Shown: one piece after another, positions 43,090-52,298 of the stretch
How the letters are laid out: each line of letters begins with the position of its first letter
Numbering within the stretch: position 1 is the first letter of the stretch
NCBI GenBank assembly: GCA_046533095.1
Contig: JAJQRA010000030.1
Coordinates: forward strand, 186,001 to 250,000
Origin: ZAX-1 sp046533095
GTDB lineage: Bacteria; Bacillota; Clostridia; Lachnospirales; Lachnospiraceae
Reading direction: 5' to 3'
DNA: 64,000 bases
Program-made: the position numbers and the translations under genes
Notes under the pieces: generated by a model
What the model was told of the DNA's origin: nothing
The model's input: only the letters and a program-made list of their open reading frames with translations
Databases searched by the model: none

Positions 43090-44022
43090 ATGTTTCATTT
43101 TAGAAGGAAAAAAGATGTAATAGCGGAAATAGAAAAGCGGTTAATTTCAAAGCAAACGCAACTTGACTACTATGCAGAAGTTATGGCAGAAGTTTCTGAA
43201 AGGCAGGAAGAAGCCGCAACATGTTTTCAAAATGCAAACCAATATCAGTCCGAAATGGAACGCCAGCTTGCAATAACAGCAGAGGCATTAAATATTGCTT
43301 TTGATGAAAGACGAGCAATGTTGCAAGAGGAGGAGGACGTTGTCCAAAGTTTGGCACAAGTAAGTCACAATATGGAAGAATCAGATGAATATTATGGCGA
43401 TTTTGTGGAACAGATAAGAGAACAGAATAGTAAAATGCAGTTGACAGTCTACAGCGGAGCGAAAGAATTTGTCCAACGTATTCTAGATGAGATAGGCGGA
43501 ATACAAAAGGTGGCTACACAAATGAACAGTTTTGCAAACCGGATGGGCGTAATATCTTTAAATGCAGCAATTGAAGCAGGACGGATGGGCGATAAAGGTA
43601 GAAAATTTGTAAATTCGGCAGAAGAAGTACGTAATTTTTCTGAAAAATACCAAGTAGCAGCAGAAGAACTGTCAAAGCAGGCAGAACAGATATGCTCAAA
43701 ACTGAATGCACAGCAAGAGCAGGTGTGTCAAATGAATGAAAGCACGAAACAGATGATGAAAGATTTATCAGACCAGATTAAACAGATAGAACAGTCAGAA
43801 AAGCTGGAATGTGCGAATCAGTTAAAGAAAATAAGTGAAACGATGAATGCGGCGGCACAAAACAATCAGCATTTATTGAAAGAAATCATTACCGCTTTAA
43901 ATGCGTTGGAATTGGCAAATGAACATTTCCACAAGGAACAAAAGGCAGTAGAATCATTGGAATACCAGCTTCAATACATGAAAAGCCAACTAGAAGCATT
44001 GCGGCAAAGTTCAAGGGAGTGA
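43090..44022 (+). CDS. Soluble MCP-signalling-domain-like coiled-coil protein
   Basis: 310 residues, no membrane segment. The centre has a recognisable chemoreceptor tip (MGVISLNAAIEAGRMGDKGR, then EEVRNFSEKY), flanked by long heptad coiled coils rich in Glu/Gln. The tip is diverged: the usual GKGFAVVADEVR reads GRKFVNSAEEVR. It may signal to CheA from the cytoplasm or have become structural. GAAGGAAG precedes the ATG, and its last codons are the first unit of a 20-bp repeat array. Confidence 0.75.
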   Translation: MFHFRRKKDVIAEIEKRLISKQTQLDYYAEVMAEVSERQEEAATCFQNANQYQSEMERQLAITAEALNIAFDERRAMLQEEEDVVQSLAQVSHNMEESDEYYGDFVEQIREQNSKMQLTVYSGAKEFVQRILDEIGGIQKVATQMNSFANRMGVISLNAAIEAGRMGDKGRKFVNSAEEVRNFSEKYQVAAEELSKQAEQICSKLNAQQEQVCQMNESTKQMMKDLSDQIKQIEQSEKLECANQLKKISETMNAAAQNNQHLLKEIITALNALELANEHFHKEQKAVESLEYQLQYMKSQLEALRQSSRE

Positions 44023-44240
44023 ATAGAGGTTTATAGGAGCGAATAAAAATTCAAAGGAATGAATAAAAATTCAAAGGAATGAATGAAAGTTTATAGGGGC
44101 GAATGAAAGTTCAAAGGGATGAATAAAAATTCAAGGGAGTGAATAAAAGTTTATAGGAGTGAATAAAAGTTTATAGGAGTGAATGAAAGTTTATAGGAGT
44201 GAATGAAAGTTCAAAGGAGTGAATGAAAGTTCAAAGGAGT
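44006..44240 (+). repeat. Array of eleven exact-length 20-bp units with SD-like cores
   Basis: From 44021 to 44240 there are eleven contiguous 20-bp units of the form GAATGAAAGTTCAAAGGAGT or GAATAAAAGTTTATAGGAGT. A partial unit forms the 3' end of the preceding gene. Every unit carries an AGGAGT-like core followed by GAATGA/GAATAA, that is, a ribosome site followed by an ATG or ATA. The last unit supplies the Shine-Dalgarno sequence of the next gene. Confidence 0.92.
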
Positions 44241-44249
44241 TGAGTTAAT

Positions 44250-45422
44250 ATGAAAAAATATTTGAAACAAATAATTTACATTCTACTAATGTTTGCGTTG
44301 CTGCTACCTCCGCTTACAACAGCATTTGCATCTGAAGCGGAAGAGGCCCAAAGTGCGGATAATGCAACGAATGAAGCAAAAAAAGAGCCACAAATCAATG
44401 ATCCGGCTGGCACCGAAATAACCCCGGAAGCGACCGATGCCGAAATAACCCCAGAAGCGATCGATACCGAAACATCCTCGGAAGCGACCGACGCCGAAAC
44501 ATCTCCAGAAGCGACCGGCGCCGAAATGAACCCAGAAGCGACCGACACCGAAACGCCTCCGGAAGCTACCCAAAAAGAACTTGAAGAGGAGGGCGAGGTA
44601 ACAGAGCCAATTACAAAGGCAGATAAGCCATATCTTGCATTAGGGGCAAATCTATCGGAGGAACAGCGTACGGTCGTCTTAAATCTACTTGGCATAAATC
44701 CACTTGAACTTGCGGATTATGATGTTATTTATATTACAAACGAAGATGAGTATAAGTATCTTGGCTCGTATATCTCAGCGGAAAAGATTGGGAAAAGATC
44801 ACTGTCTTCTGTCCTTGTTGTAAAGAGGGGGCAGGGGAATGGCATTAATATTACAACAAAGAATATTTCCTATTGTACCATTGGCATGTATAAAAATGCA
44901 CTGATTACTGCTGGCATTATAGACGCGGATATCATTGTAGCAGGACCTTTTCCACTATCCGGCACAGCGGCCCTAGTAGGGGCATTGAAAGCATATTCTG
45001 TTATGACTGGAGAAGAGGTATCGGAAAAGAGTATGGATGCGGCGTTAAATGAGCTTGTATTGACAGGCGACCTTGCAGGCCATCTTGGAGATTCTGAAAA
45101 AGTAGAAGAACTGATTGCTTATGTAAAGCAACAGATTGTAGAAAATAAACTGGAGTCGGACGAAGAAATCCAAAAGGCAATTGAGGACGCATGCGACGAG
45201 TTTGGTATTACGCTAACAGAAGAGGAAACGCGACAGCTTCTTCAACTGATGAAGAAAATAAGTGAGCTGGATTTAGATCTGGATACAATTATGAACCAAG
45301 CAAAGCCGCTATATGATAAACTTTCTAAGCTAAAAGATTCAGATGGCTTTTTCGGTAAGATTGGAGACTTCTTTTCTAGTATAATAACGGCCATTTCAAA
45401 TTTTCTGAAAGGTTTATTTTAG
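44250..45422 (+). CDS. Secreted DUF1002-domain protein with acidic repeats
   Basis: 390 residues. A signal peptide (YILLMFALLLPPLTTAFAS) is followed by an acidic linker of about seven TEITPEATDAE-like repeats (residues ~50-110) and then a DUF1002 domain (LALGANLSEEQRTVVLNLLG through GPFPLSGTAALVGALKAYS). The C-terminus is helical and amphipathic. DUF1002 proteins are secreted Firmicute proteins of unknown function. The linker is encoded by degenerate 33-36-bp tandem repeats. Confidence 0.8.
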   Translation: MKKYLKQIIYILLMFALLLPPLTTAFASEAEEAQSADNATNEAKKEPQINDPAGTEITPEATDAEITPEAIDTETSSEATDAETSPEATGAEMNPEATDTETPPEATQKELEEEGEVTEPITKADKPYLALGANLSEEQRTVVLNLLGINPLELADYDVIYITNEDEYKYLGSYISAEKIGKRSLSSVLVVKRGQGNGINITTKNISYCTIGMYKNALITAGIIDADIIVAGPFPLSGTAALVGALKAYSVMTGEEVSEKSMDAALNELVLTGDLAGHLGDSEKVEELIAYVKQQIVENKLESDEEIQKAIEDACDEFGITLTEEETRQLLQLMKKISELDLDLDTIMNQAKPLYDKLSKLKDSDGFFGKIGDFFSSIITAISNFLKGLF

Positions 45423-45430
45423 AGTTCAAT

Positions 45431-46474
45431 TTAGAATTTACGTTTAAAAAAACTAATCAGTTTTTCAAATTTAAGGGAAGAATTTTGAAGCTTCCGCACT
45501 TTTATACGGTTATCTTCGCTAAAGCCAACTAGGATTGCGTGGTTTGCTTCTGCAAGATAATCAATGATACCATCGATATCGGACTTCATATTTTTAGGGC
45601 AGTCAATATGCAGATGCTTGTTTGCTGTAATATGAAGCGTGTAGGATATACTAAAGTGATACCAGAAGATTTTATGCAGGGTGGAGTGCTTATAAATCCA
45701 CAGCATTTCCTGTATTGGTACAATCGCAATTCCATAGCTTGCAAGTTCAATAAAAAAATGTTCGGTAATGAACATATCTTCCGTGGCAAGCTGCGGCAAG
45801 GTGGCAAGTTCTACTTCTGCCAAAAATAGAAGCTTTGATGGCTTGCCAAACCGGCCCAACTGCTGACATGGCGGCGACAGTATGGGGAATAAAATGTATA
45901 TCGTATAAAGGATGAGATGTAGGAGTGCATAAAGCCCGGTCAAAGAGTATACGGCCATTAAAAGCAGATTGGCAATACTTTTGTAGGCCGGTTCACTAAT
46001 AAAATAGGGGGAAACCTTGCCGGAAATCCCGGACATCGTCCAAGTAAGATCAGAGGCGATTTGCCCTAATACTTGTTCAAATGCTTGGCCTTCCTTTAAA
46101 ATACATCCGCTTATCGTGGCTTTTTCAATAAGGGGCAATCCGGACTCACTGGTTTTTGTGGAAAGCAGTACAATGACAACGTGATCCTCCCATAAGGTGT
46201 AATAATAGTATCCGGCTGTGATGCCAAAGTTGGTATTTGTATATCCGGTAAAATATAGATCATGAAAAACTGCACGTACATAGGAATCCCCATTTTCATA
46301 CATAGTTTTTAGCGCAGAGCCATTCGCTATTTCCTTTGGAAATAATATGTCCGGTATGGAAAGGGGAAAGGTTAATAGTGCTAATATAATGAAGTAAATA
46401 AGTGGGGGAAGCAGCCTGCGCCTGTAGACCATGCGGATGCTGTTTGAAATATGCTGCTTGTCGTTGTCTGCCAT
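45431..46474 (-). CDS. Membrane protein of unknown function
   Basis: 347 residues from the chosen start. An N-terminal helix (LIYFIILALLTFPLSI) and a central pair of helices (LLLMAVYSLTGLYALLHLIL) flank an extracytoplasmic region with many aromatic residues; the C-terminal ~150 residues are cytoplasmic. No family recognised with confidence. AGGAG on the minus strand supports 46474 over the longer frame to 46525. It converges on the DUF1002 gene with only eight bases between stops. Confidence 0.7.
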   Translation of the reverse strand: MADNDKQHISNSIRMVYRRRLLPPLIYFIILALLTFPLSIPDILFPKEIANGSALKTMYENGDSYVRAVFHDLYFTGYTNTNFGITAGYYYYTLWEDHVVIVLLSTKTSESGLPLIEKATISGCILKEGQAFEQVLGQIASDLTWTMSGISGKVSPYFISEPAYKSIANLLLMAVYSLTGLYALLHLILYTIYILFPILSPPCQQLGRFGKPSKLLFLAEVELATLPQLATEDMFITEHFFIELASYGIAIVPIQEMLWIYKHSTLHKIFWYHFSISYTLHITANKHLHIDCPKNMKSDIDGIIDYLAEANHAILVGFSEDNRIKVRKLQNSSLKFEKLISFFKRKF

Positions 46475-46681
46475 AAGAACTCCTCTTAAACGAATTGCTC
46501 TATCGAATAGAACGTTTGTCATCACTTAGCTGGTATCACTCTTATATTTTAGATGACTTCTATAGTCAAAATTAGTATACCTGTTTTTATATTTTTACGC
46601 AACGTTCATTTTTGAAAGGACACGATAACTTGTTATGACGAAATAGCTGCCAAGTAATTATAGACAGGAAGGTATAAGGGT

Positions 46682-47176
46682 ATGAATAAGTTTGTAGAAT
46701 CGATAGTTCCATATTGGAAATTTCCGAAAGACTTAGCGTTAGCAGCGGGTAGCGTAATTGAATATAGGGGAAATAATTATAATTTTTTCATACCCTTGCA
46801 GATACTTACAATCAAAGAAGATGAATTGGCGATAAAGCTAAGGAAAGATATTAATAGCGTGATAAGCTGCAAGAAAGATTGTAATGGCGTGATTCGGGCG
46901 AACGGAAAAGATGTTGAATTGGATCAATGTAGAAGCTTTTACATTAAATTGTTAAATGGCACGACGATACGAAAAGGGGATTCCATAGAAATCATCAGAG
47001 AACCAAAAGGATTAAAAGTAATCATCATTGCGGAAGTATCTAAAATAGAGGAGAATAGGGTAAAGGTGAATATGCTGGGCGAAGAATTTACACCTACCGG
47101 TACTTACACTTGGCTTGAATTAGAACGGGATTCATCTGTAACTTCTATAAAAAAGTTGGAAGTTTTGAGGAAATGA
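46682..47176 (+). CDS. Hypothetical protein
   Basis: 164 residues, no signal peptide or membrane segment. The sequence alternates beta-like stretches (VIEYRGNNYNFFIPLQILTI, IEIIREPKGLKVIIIAEVSK) suggesting an all-beta fold. I do not recognise it. It overlaps the methyltransferase gene by four bases, so the two are co-translated. Confidence 0.65.
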   Translation: MNKFVESIVPYWKFPKDLALAAGSVIEYRGNNYNFFIPLQILTIKEDELAIKLRKDINSVISCKKDCNGVIRANGKDVELDQCRSFYIKLLNGTTIRKGDSIEIIREPKGLKVIIIAEVSKIEENRVKVNMLGEEFTPTGTYTWLELERDSSVTSIKKLEVLRK

Positions 47177-47946
47177 AAATGCAGGAACGTAGTAAATCTG
47201 AACCTTATGAGGAATTTGCACAGGTATATGATCTGTTTATGGATGATGTCCCCTACAAAGATTGGGCCGTTTATCTTACCGGCCTACTGGCAGAATATGG
47301 CATTACAGATGGCATTCTTTTGGAGCTGGCATGTGGAACAGGAAAACTGACAAGGATTTTAGCAGGGCAGGGGTATGATATGATAGGGATTGACTATGCA
47401 CAAGAAATGCTTGAGATAGCTAGGCAGCAGGCAACCGGCGACGAGGAAATCCTATATCTTCATCAGGATATGCGTGAATTTGAACTGTATGGTACCGTAC
47501 GTGCCGTTGTCAGTATTTGTGATTCTATGAATTATATTTTAAAAGAGGAAGAGCTGCTTCAGGTTTTTCGACTCGTGAATAATTATTTGGATCCAAGGGG
47601 GATCTTTATATTTGATTTAAACACAATCTATAAATATAGGGAAGTACTTGGAGAAGCAACGATTTGTGAGAATCGGGAGGAAGGAAGCTTTATTTGGGAA
47701 AATTTTTATGACGCAGAAACAAATATCAATGAATGCGACCTAACTCTTTTTATAAAGGGAAAACAGGGGCTGTACCATAAATATGAAGAAACCCATCAGC
47801 AAAGGGGATATTGCCTTTCTACCATCCAAGAACTGCTAAGTATGGCAGGCATGGAATTTATTGCAGCGTATGATGAACGATCTAAAAATCCACCGAAAGA
47901 GAAAAGCGGGCGGATTCACATTGTCGCAAGAGAACATGGAAAATGA
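47173..47946 (+). CDS. Class I SAM-dependent methyltransferase
   Basis: 257 residues. Motif I is LLELACGTGKLTRILAGQGY, followed by GIDYAQEMLEIARQ (motif II) and VVSICDSMNYIL/FIFDLNTIYKY (motifs III-IV). The YDLFMDDVPYKDWAVYL N-terminus matches a common Firmicute small-molecule methyltransferase group. Substrate unknown. Starts in the stop of the previous gene. Confidence 0.88.
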   Translation: MKMQERSKSEPYEEFAQVYDLFMDDVPYKDWAVYLTGLLAEYGITDGILLELACGTGKLTRILAGQGYDMIGIDYAQEMLEIARQQATGDEEILYLHQDMREFELYGTVRAVVSICDSMNYILKEEELLQVFRLVNNYLDPRGIFIFDLNTIYKYREVLGEATICENREEGSFIWENFYDAETNINECDLTLFIKGKQGLYHKYEETHQQRGYCLSTIQELLSMAGMEFIAAYDERSKNPPKEKSGRIHIVAREHGK

Positions 47947-47962
47947 ATGTTTTGGCATATAT

Positions 47963-48047
47963 GATTGAACATTAGTAGTTCAATCATCAGATTTACGGCA
48001 CGAAAAGATGTGCCTTTTATCAGAACTTGCACTGCAACTTCTGATAA
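47963..48047 (+). terminator. Three consecutive hairpins after the methyltransferase
   Basis: GATTGAAC/GTTCAATC (47963-47985), GGCAC/GTGCC followed by TTTT (47997-48018) and TATCAGAACTTGC/GCAACTTCTGATA (48019-48047) follow each other with almost no spacing. The middle one has a terminator-like T run. Confidence 0.65.
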
Positions 48048-48088
48048 GCTATATTTAGGAACAAAATGATTGGAAGGGACGGTTTTCG

Positions 48089-48832
48089 ATGAATCTTTAT
48101 GAAAAATGTGTGCAGGATGAGCTTGCAAAATGGCGTAATGAGATTTATAAAAGCGACAATCTGGTGGAACGCACTTCAAAAGCAATACAGAAAAAAACGA
48201 GTAGGCTCATTCCACAAAAAGTTCAAAACATGCTCACGCAGACCATTGAGAAGCTCGTGGAAACCGTGATATTTGGATCTGGACTTTTAACAGTTTACGA
48301 GGATACGCATGATCTATCCCTTGCAGAACGTGATTTTTTGGTATTGCGGCAATTTAAGGCCTATAAAAAAGCTGCCATAGCAGGCGGATTTGGTATTGGG
48401 ATGGGAGGAATTCTAGTCGGACTTGCGGACTTGCCTGTACTGATCAGCATAAAGATAAAGTTTTTATTTGATTGTGCAAAATTGTATGGCTATGATACGG
48501 ATTTGAAAAGTGAGAGAATGTTTATTTTATATATCTTTCAACTTGCATTTTCGAGCCGTGCCCACCGCGTAGATAGTTATAAGGTAATTGAAAATTGGGA
48601 CGGGCAGCCGATGGACGAAGTAAATTGGGAACGATTTCAAATAGAATACCGCGACTATATTGATTTTGCAAAATTGCTGCAATTAGTACCGGTCATAGGA
48701 AGTGCAGTCGGTGCAACCGCAAACAACAGCCTGATGAAGCGTCTGCTTGTAAATGCGATGAATGCATATCGTATGCGGTATTTAAAGCAAAACGAGGAAT
48801 CAAAAGTAAAAATCGACGATTGCTTGCTTTGA
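48089..48832 (+). CDS. EcsC-family protein
   Basis: 247 residues. The pattern LSLAERDFLVLRQFKAYKKA then AIAGGFGIGMGGILVGLADL and KIKFLFDCAKLYGYD is typical of EcsC-like proteins, which are membrane-associated and linked in Bacillus to an ABC exporter affecting secretion. Role unknown here. AAGGGA lies upstream of the start. The final 18 codons are duplicated downstream. Confidence 0.85.
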   Translation: MNLYEKCVQDELAKWRNEIYKSDNLVERTSKAIQKKTSRLIPQKVQNMLTQTIEKLVETVIFGSGLLTVYEDTHDLSLAERDFLVLRQFKAYKKAAIAGGFGIGMGGILVGLADLPVLISIKIKFLFDCAKLYGYDTDLKSERMFILYIFQLAFSSRAHRVDSYKVIENWDGQPMDEVNWERFQIEYRDYIDFAKLLQLVPVIGSAVGATANNSLMKRLLVNAMNAYRMRYLKQNEESKVKIDDCLL

Positions 48833-48905
48833 CTTGCTATTGCGGTATTTAAAGCAAAATGAAGAATCAAAAGTAAAAATCGACGATCGCTTGTTTTAAC
48901 TTGTT
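48775..48905 (+). repeat. 67-bp tandem duplication of the EcsC gene 3' end
   Basis: GCGGTATTTAAAGCAAAA followed by GAATCAAAAGTAAAAATC recurs 67 bp later, including the stop region (units at 48775 and 48842). The second copy is non-coding with six or so substitutions. Confidence 0.88.
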
Positions 48906-48948
48906 AGCTGGAATAGCATAAAAACTACCAATTGTGGGAGGGCTTTGG

Positions 48949-49221
48949 ATGGCTGCTTTTACCTATATACTTCATTGTGCAGACGGCACGTTTTATACAG
49001 GCTGGACCAATAATCTGGCTTTGCGGCTTGTGAAGCATCAAAATGGAAAAGGCGCGAAATATACGAGAGCGCGGCTTCCTGTTTATCTGGCATATTGGGA
49101 AGCGTTTGAGAACAAAAGCGATGCTATGCGGCGCGAGGCCGAGATTAAAAAGTATCCAAGGAAACAAAAGCTAGCCTTGGTGGAAACCATGGGCAAAGAT
49201 TTGACAGGAATTACTGGATAG
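48949..49221 (+). CDS. GIY-YIG nuclease-family protein
   Basis: 90 residues: TYILHCADGTFYTGWTNNL holds the GIY-YIG-like pair (here YIL and YTG), followed by RLVKHQNGKGAKYTRARLPV (catalytic Arg region) and AEIKKYPRKQKLAL (UvrC-like tail). Small YhbQ/UvrC-N-type proteins are uncharacterised nucleases. GGGAGG precedes the ATG at 48949. Confidence 0.9.
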   Translation: MAAFTYILHCADGTFYTGWTNNLALRLVKHQNGKGAKYTRARLPVYLAYWEAFENKSDAMRREAEIKKYPRKQKLALVETMGKDLTGITG

Positions 49222-49223
49222 GG

Positions 49224-49305
49224 TTCGTAGGAATAAAATGAATAAAGAGCATAGAATCAAAACCCGTAGGAATAATAATGAATAGAATCATAGAATCGAA
49301 ATTCA
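49224..49305 (+). repeat. Degenerate ~40-bp direct repeat before hslO
   Basis: CGTAGGAATAA.AATGAATA followed by CATAGAATC.AAA occurs at about 49225 and 49265. Each copy has a weak ribosome-site-like GTAGGAATAA.ATG. The real hslO ribosome site follows. Confidence 0.65.
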
Positions 49306-49316
49306 GAGGAGTTCAT

Positions 49317-50192
49317 ATGATAGATTATATTGTAAGGGGGACGGCCGCGAATGGCCAAATCCGTGCATTTGCGATTACATCAAAAAATTTAGTAGAAAAA
49401 GCGCGTATTGCCCATAATACAAGCCCGGTCATTACGGCGGCATTAGGGCGGCTTTTGTCCGGTGCGGCGATCATGGGCATTATGATGAAAGGCGAAAAGG
49501 ATATCCTAACCGTACAAGTAAAAAGCGAAGGACCGGTCAAGTCTATCACGGTAACGGCCGATTCAAAAGGAAATGTGAAAGGATATCCGCAAGTACCGGA
49601 TGTGATCCTTCCCGCAAACGCAAAGGGAAAACTAGATGTTGCAGGTGCAGTGGGCATAGGCATTTTAAATGTCATAAAGGATATGGGGTTAAAAGAGCCA
49701 TATGTGGGACAGACTGTATTACAGACAAGTGAAATTGCAGAAGACCTTACGTATTACTTTGCAACTTCGGAACAGACCCCTTCAGCCATAGGGCTTGGTG
49801 TGCTGATGAACCGAAATAACACCGTAGCGCAGGCAGGGGGATTCATCATACAATTAATGCCGTTTGCCGATGACGCATTGATAAAAAGGCTAGAAGAAAA
49901 CGTTGCGAAAGTTACATCGGTGACTGATTTATTGGAAAAAGGAGCTACTCCCAAAATGCTCCTTGAAAAAATATTAGGGGAGTTTGGCCTTGAAAATTTA
50001 GAACAGGTCCCTACACAATTTAGCTGTAACTGTTCAAAAGAACGTGTTACCAAGGCCATCATAAGCATTGGGAAACAAGAAATCCGGGAAATGATTGATG
50101 ATAACAAGCCAATTGAGGTAAAGTGCCATTTTTGCAATACAAACTATGAATTTTCACCGGAAGAGCTAAAGGAGATTGTAACGTGGAATTAG
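49317..50192 (+). CDS. hslO: Hsp33 redox-regulated chaperone
   Basis: 291 residues. Hsp33 blocks are clear (ARIAHNTSPVITAALGRLLS, LTVQVKSEGPVKSITVTADS, GYPQVPDVILP) and the C-terminal zinc ligands appear as FSCNCSKERV and VKCHFCNTNYEFS (C-x-C and C-x2-C). Oxidation releases zinc and activates the holdase. AGGAG lies before the ATG at 49317; a longer frame upstream is only the repeat. Confidence 0.95.
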   Translation: MIDYIVRGTAANGQIRAFAITSKNLVEKARIAHNTSPVITAALGRLLSGAAIMGIMMKGEKDILTVQVKSEGPVKSITVTADSKGNVKGYPQVPDVILPANAKGKLDVAGAVGIGILNVIKDMGLKEPYVGQTVLQTSEIAEDLTYYFATSEQTPSAIGLGVLMNRNNTVAQAGGFIIQLMPFADDALIKRLEENVAKVTSVTDLLEKGATPKMLLEKILGEFGLENLEQVPTQFSCNCSKERVTKAIISIGKQEIREMIDDNKPIEVKCHFCNTNYEFSPEELKEIVTWN

Positions 50193-52192
50193 GATTTATA
50201 AAAGTGGCGGCCATTACGCCGAATGTGAAAGTGGCTGACCCTATCTATAACAGTTTGCGTATTTGTGAAAAAATAGACGAGGCGATGAAAGAGGGGGCGA
50301 TGGTGCTTGTATTTCCAGAGCTATGCATTACCGGATACACCTGCCAGGATTTATTTTTACAAGAAGTGCTTTTAAAAGAGGCAAAGGTGCAGCTTATGAA
50401 AATAGCGGCACATACAGAGGGGAAAAATGGAATCGTCTTTGTAGGCCTGCCTTTTTCTTATGGTGGAAACCTTTATAATGTTGCAGCCGGAATTAGTGGG
50501 GGGCGTGTACTTTGCCTCGTTCCGAAAGTACATATTCCAAACTACAATGAATTTTACGAGGCAAGATACTTTACAAGCGGAATGAAAGAGCCGGTTTTGG
50601 TCGAATTGGAAAAACCGGATGATCACCAAATGGTACCTATGGGCACCAATCTGCTCGTTAGCGCAGAATCTATGCCGGAACTTAAAATTGCAGCGGAGCT
50701 ATGTGAGGATCTGTGGGTGCCAAATCCACCTAGTATTTCCCATGCACTAGCCGGAGCAGATTTGATTGTAAACCTATCTGCCAGCGATGAAGTGACAGGC
50801 AAGGATAGGTACCGAAGGGATTTAGTAGCGGGACAGTCGGCGAGGCTTCTTTGTGGCTATATTTATGCAAGCGCAGGGGATGGGGAATCTACCCAAGATG
50901 TCGTTTACTCCGGGCATAACCTGATTGCGGAAAATGGGACAATATTGGCACAGTCAAAACGCTTTTGCAACGAAACGATTTACTCGGAGATTGATGTGAT
51001 GCGCCTACAGATAGAACGCAGGAGAATGACGACCTATAGAGAGAATCAAAACTACATTTCGATTCCATTTTCATTAAAGCCGGTTAAAACAACACTCACT
51101 CGTTTCGTAAATCCTGCCCCCTTTGTTCCGGGCGAGCAGGCAGAGCGTGAAAAACGCTGCGAGGAAATTTTATCCATACAGGCGATGGGCTTGAAAAAAC
51201 GATTGGAGCATACAGGCTGCCGTTGTGCCGTTGTGGGTATTTCCGGAGGGCTGGATTCCACACTTGCACTGCTTGTAACGGTAAAAGCATTTGCGTTGCT
51301 AGCGCTTGACCCGAAGGGGATTCAAGCGGTGACAATGCCCGGATTTGGGACAACGGACCGCACGTATGACAATGCGGTCAGCCTTGTAGACAGACTTGGC
51401 GCAACACTTCGAAAAGTGGATATAAAACAAGCGGTGCAAATCCATTTTCGCGATATTGGACACGATGAAACCGTCCATGACGTAACCTATGAAAATGGAC
51501 AGGCAAGGGAACGCACTCAAATTTTGATGGATATTGCAAATCAAGAGAACGCACTGGTGGTAGGAACAGGCGACCTGTCTGAATTAGCCCTTGGTTGGGC
51601 GACCTATAACGGCGACCATATGTCGATGTACGGTGTAAATGCTTCGATCCCAAAGACTTTAGTGCGCCATCTTGTACGCTATTACGCAGACACGTGCCAA
51701 GATGAACCAAAGCATCAAGGAGAAGCGACAAAAACGCAAGATGAACCGGGAAAGCATCAAGGTGAAGTGGCCAAAGATCAAGCTCAAACATTAAGGGATG
51801 TGCTATTAGATATATTAGATACCCCGGTCAGCCCGGAACTTCTCCCCCCAAAAGAGGGAAAAATTTCCCAGAAAACAGAGGATATTGTTGGTCCCTATGA
51901 ACTTCATGATTTCTATTTGTATTACGTGATGCGCTTTGGATTTTCACCAAAAAAAATATATGCTCTGGCCTGCCATGCATTTGCAGAAACCTATGAGAAA
52001 AAAATTATTGTAAAATGGCTGACTGTTTTTGTGAAGCGTTTCTTTAGCCAGCAATTTAAACGATCCTGTCTGCCGGACGGGCCTAAAGTTGGTACCGTAG
52101 CAGTTTCGCCAAGGGGGGATCTGCGTATGCCAAGTGATGCAAGTCCTCGTATTTGGCTAGCGGAACTTTTAAACCTTTCGGATCACCGGTAA
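50183..52192 (+). CDS. nadE: Glutamine-dependent NAD+ synthase
   Basis: 669 residues starting at GTG, overlapping hslO by 10 bp with AAGGAG upstream. The N-terminal glutaminase (nitrilase fold) has Glu in VFPELCITGYTCQDL, Lys in CLVPKVHIPNYNEFYEARYF and Cys in AAELCEDLWVPNPPS. The synthetase P-loop is VVGISGGLDSTLALLV, and NQENALVVGTGDLSELALGW matches the ATP/NaAD region. It makes NAD from deamido-NAD using glutamine. Residues ~504-536 hold a low-complexity Gln/Glu/Lys/His insert of repeats (KHQGEATKTQDEPGKHQGE), unusual for this enzyme. Confidence 0.94.
   Translation: MELGFIKVAAITPNVKVADPIYNSLRICEKIDEAMKEGAMVLVFPELCITGYTCQDLFLQEVLLKEAKVQLMKIAAHTEGKNGIVFVGLPFSYGGNLYNVAAGISGGRVLCLVPKVHIPNYNEFYEARYFTSGMKEPVLVELEKPDDHQMVPMGTNLLVSAESMPELKIAAELCEDLWVPNPPSISHALAGADLIVNLSASDEVTGKDRYRRDLVAGQSARLLCGYIYASAGDGESTQDVVYSGHNLIAENGTILAQSKRFCNETIYSEIDVMRLQIERRRMTTYRENQNYISIPFSLKPVKTTLTRFVNPAPFVPGEQAEREKRCEEILSIQAMGLKKRLEHTGCRCAVVGISGGLDSTLALLVTVKAFALLALDPKGIQAVTMPGFGTTDRTYDNAVSLVDRLGATLRKVDIKQAVQIHFRDIGHDETVHDVTYENGQARERTQILMDIANQENALVVGTGDLSELALGWATYNGDHMSMYGVNASIPKTLVRHLVRYYADTCQDEPKHQGEATKTQDEPGKHQGEVAKDQAQTLRDVLLDILDTPVSPELLPPKEGKISQKTEDIVGPYELHDFYLYYVMRFGFSPKKIYALACHAFAETYEKKIIVKWLTVFVKRFFSQQFKRSCLPDGPKVGTVAVSPRGDLRMPSDASPRIWLAELLNLSDHR
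51697..51785 (+). repeat. Tandem repeat inside nadE
   Basis: CAAGATGAACC followed by AAGCATCAAGG(A/T)GAAG recurs in frame with about 36-bp spacing and codes QDEPxKHQGE. It lies in the synthetase domain, in a surface-loop position as judged from family alignments known to me. Confidence 0.75.
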
Positions 52193-52298
52193 CCAAAAAG
52201 CCGGATACGATAGGGGCAAGATAACCGCTTTAGATGACCGTTGTAGCGATTGATTGGCGAACAGCGATGGAACAAGAGAACCTTTGGAGGCATATGAA

